Shown: piece by piece, positions 9,453 to 9,926 of the stretch | How positions within the stretch are numbered: position 1 is the first letter of the stretch | Layout: each line of letters starts with the position of its first letter | NCBI GenBank assembly: GCA_002320775.1 | Contig: DCKY01000198.1 | Span: 1-9,926, forward strand | From: Planctomycetes bacterium UBA1662 | GTDB taxonomy: Bacteria > Planctomycetota > UBA8108 | DNA length: 9,926 nucleotides | Direction: 5' to 3' | The notes under the pieces: model-generated | The model's database searches: none | The model's input: the letters and a program-made list of their open reading frames with translations, nothing else | Told to the model about the DNA's origin: nothing | Position numbers and translations under genes: made by a program

Positions 9453-9926
9453 ATGTCGAGATGTTTGTGTTTGGCGTTATTCCTGGTCCTGGTTTTTCCC
9501 GTGAGTTCCTATGGGGATGCGGCGGGCAGCGATGAGCTCAAAACGCTTGTAAAGAAATACGAAGCCGAGCTGTTGAAGGTCCGGCTCAGGCCGGCGGTCC
9601 CGCCCTTGCCCGATGATCCCGAGGTCCGCCCCGGCAGGCGTCCTGGACGTCGTCCCGGCGCCCGTCCCGGCGGTCGTCCCGGCGGCCGTGTACCGCCAAA
9701 CAGGAAGGGCAAACAGGTCGGAGGAAAACGCCTGGCGCAGACCATCTCGGTGGTGAAGCCGATTTTGCTCGGTATCGCCAGGCTGGAGGAAAAGGCGGCC
9801 TTTAATTACCTTGAGCTGCAGTGGAAGGATGGGCCAGTGGCGCTCAAGCCCACCTTGACCACGGCGATCGTCAGCTCGGAAGACCCGCGGGCCCCAGCCC
9901 TTGTCTTTACGGGCTTTTCAAAGCTT
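9453..9926 (+). CDS. Secreted protein with Arg-Pro-Gly tandem tract, unknown function (partial, 3' end outside window)
   Basis: ATG 9453 opens a frame that stays open for 158 codons to the window end. The N-terminus is a Sec signal peptide: MSRC, then hydrophobic residues to about 18, with SSYGDA as the probable cleavage region. A short charged helix (DELKTLVKKYEAELLKVRL) and a Pro-rich stretch follow. Residues 59-78 are five RPGx tetrads. After a basic segment (NRKGKQVGGKR), a possibly folded region begins at about residue 95 with AQTISVVKPILLGIARLEEK and continues to the edge. I do not recognise this region. AAGGA at 9437-9441, in the end of the SGNH gene, is 11 bases upstream, slightly far but usable. 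The 4-base gap to the SGNH gene implies cotranscription and a shared role outside the cytoplasm. Confidence 0.7.
   Translation, partial: MSRCLCLALFLVLVFPVSSYGDAAGSDELKTLVKKYEAELLKVRLRPAVPPLPDDPEVRPGRRPGRRPGARPGGRPGGRVPPNRKGKQVGGKRLAQTISVVKPILLGIARLEEKAAFNYLELQWKDGPVALKPTLTTAIVSSEDPRAPALVFTGFSKL
9627..9686 (+). repeat. Five 12-base coding repeats encoding RPGx
   Basis: Five tandem in-frame units of the form CGY-CCY-GGN-NNN encode RPGR, RPGR, RPGA, RPGG and RPGG. Units 3-5 are the most alike at DNA level (CGTCCCGGC plus a variable codon), which suggests recent duplication. The encoded segment is strongly basic and likely an extended linker or polyanion-binding stretch. Confidence 0.8.

Noticed and set aside
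9509..9745. 78-codon minus-strand frame over the RPG tract
   Set aside because: Its Pro-Gly-Arg repeats merely mirror the repeat in the plus-strand gene, which has a signal peptide and ribosome site.

Overview
This is a GC-rich chromosomal window. It carries eight protein-coding genes, two of them cut by the window edges. I see no RNA genes, mobile elements, CRISPR arrays or insertion sequences. The best taxonomic clue is the large exported protein at 5305-8439. It joins a planctomycete-type cytochrome c domain (PSCyt1), DUF1549 (PSCyt2) and DUF1553 (PSD1), an architecture expanded in Planctomycetes and some related PVC phyla. A planctomycete or close relative, possibly uncultured, is therefore the most likely source, but this is inferred from domain content only.

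Layout. On the minus strand, 1-216 is the start of a small membrane protein resembling the short accessory proteins found beside sodium:solute symporters. Divergent from it runs a plus-strand cluster: an HD-domain phosphohydrolase (331-882), a full-length aconitase (928-3621) and an M20 metallohydrolase (3626-4648). The aconitase and the M20 gene are 4 bases apart, and both have an AAGGA ribosome-binding site 8 bases before the chosen start. A minus-strand SRPBCC/AHSA1-like gene (4685-5116) converges on this cluster. A second plus-strand block follows, made of exported proteins: the multidomain cytochrome protein (5305-8439), a secreted SGNH-hydrolase-like protein (8540-9448), and 4 bases later the start of a secreted protein with an Arg-Pro-Gly tandem tract (9453 to beyond the window end).

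How the genes fit together. The first block is cytoplasmic housekeeping metabolism: TCA-cycle aconitase, a deacylase or peptidase of uncertain substrate, and a putative phosphohydrolase. The second block is a cell-envelope module. The cytochrome protein is probably periplasmic and may act in redox or polymer degradation. The SGNH protein and its partner form a tight gene pair that may modify or bind surface polymers. The substrates cannot be read from the sequence.

Regulation. Three genes that start a transcription unit (216 minus, 331 plus, 5116 minus) lack a Shine-Dalgarno sequence and have a -10-like hexamer 6-8 bases before the start codon. That spacing would fit leaderless transcripts. 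No intergenic stretch exceeds 300 bases. The largest, 5117-5304, holds only weak promoter-like elements. Nothing here clearly amounts to a new system. The most interesting part is the exported block at the right end, which is truncated.
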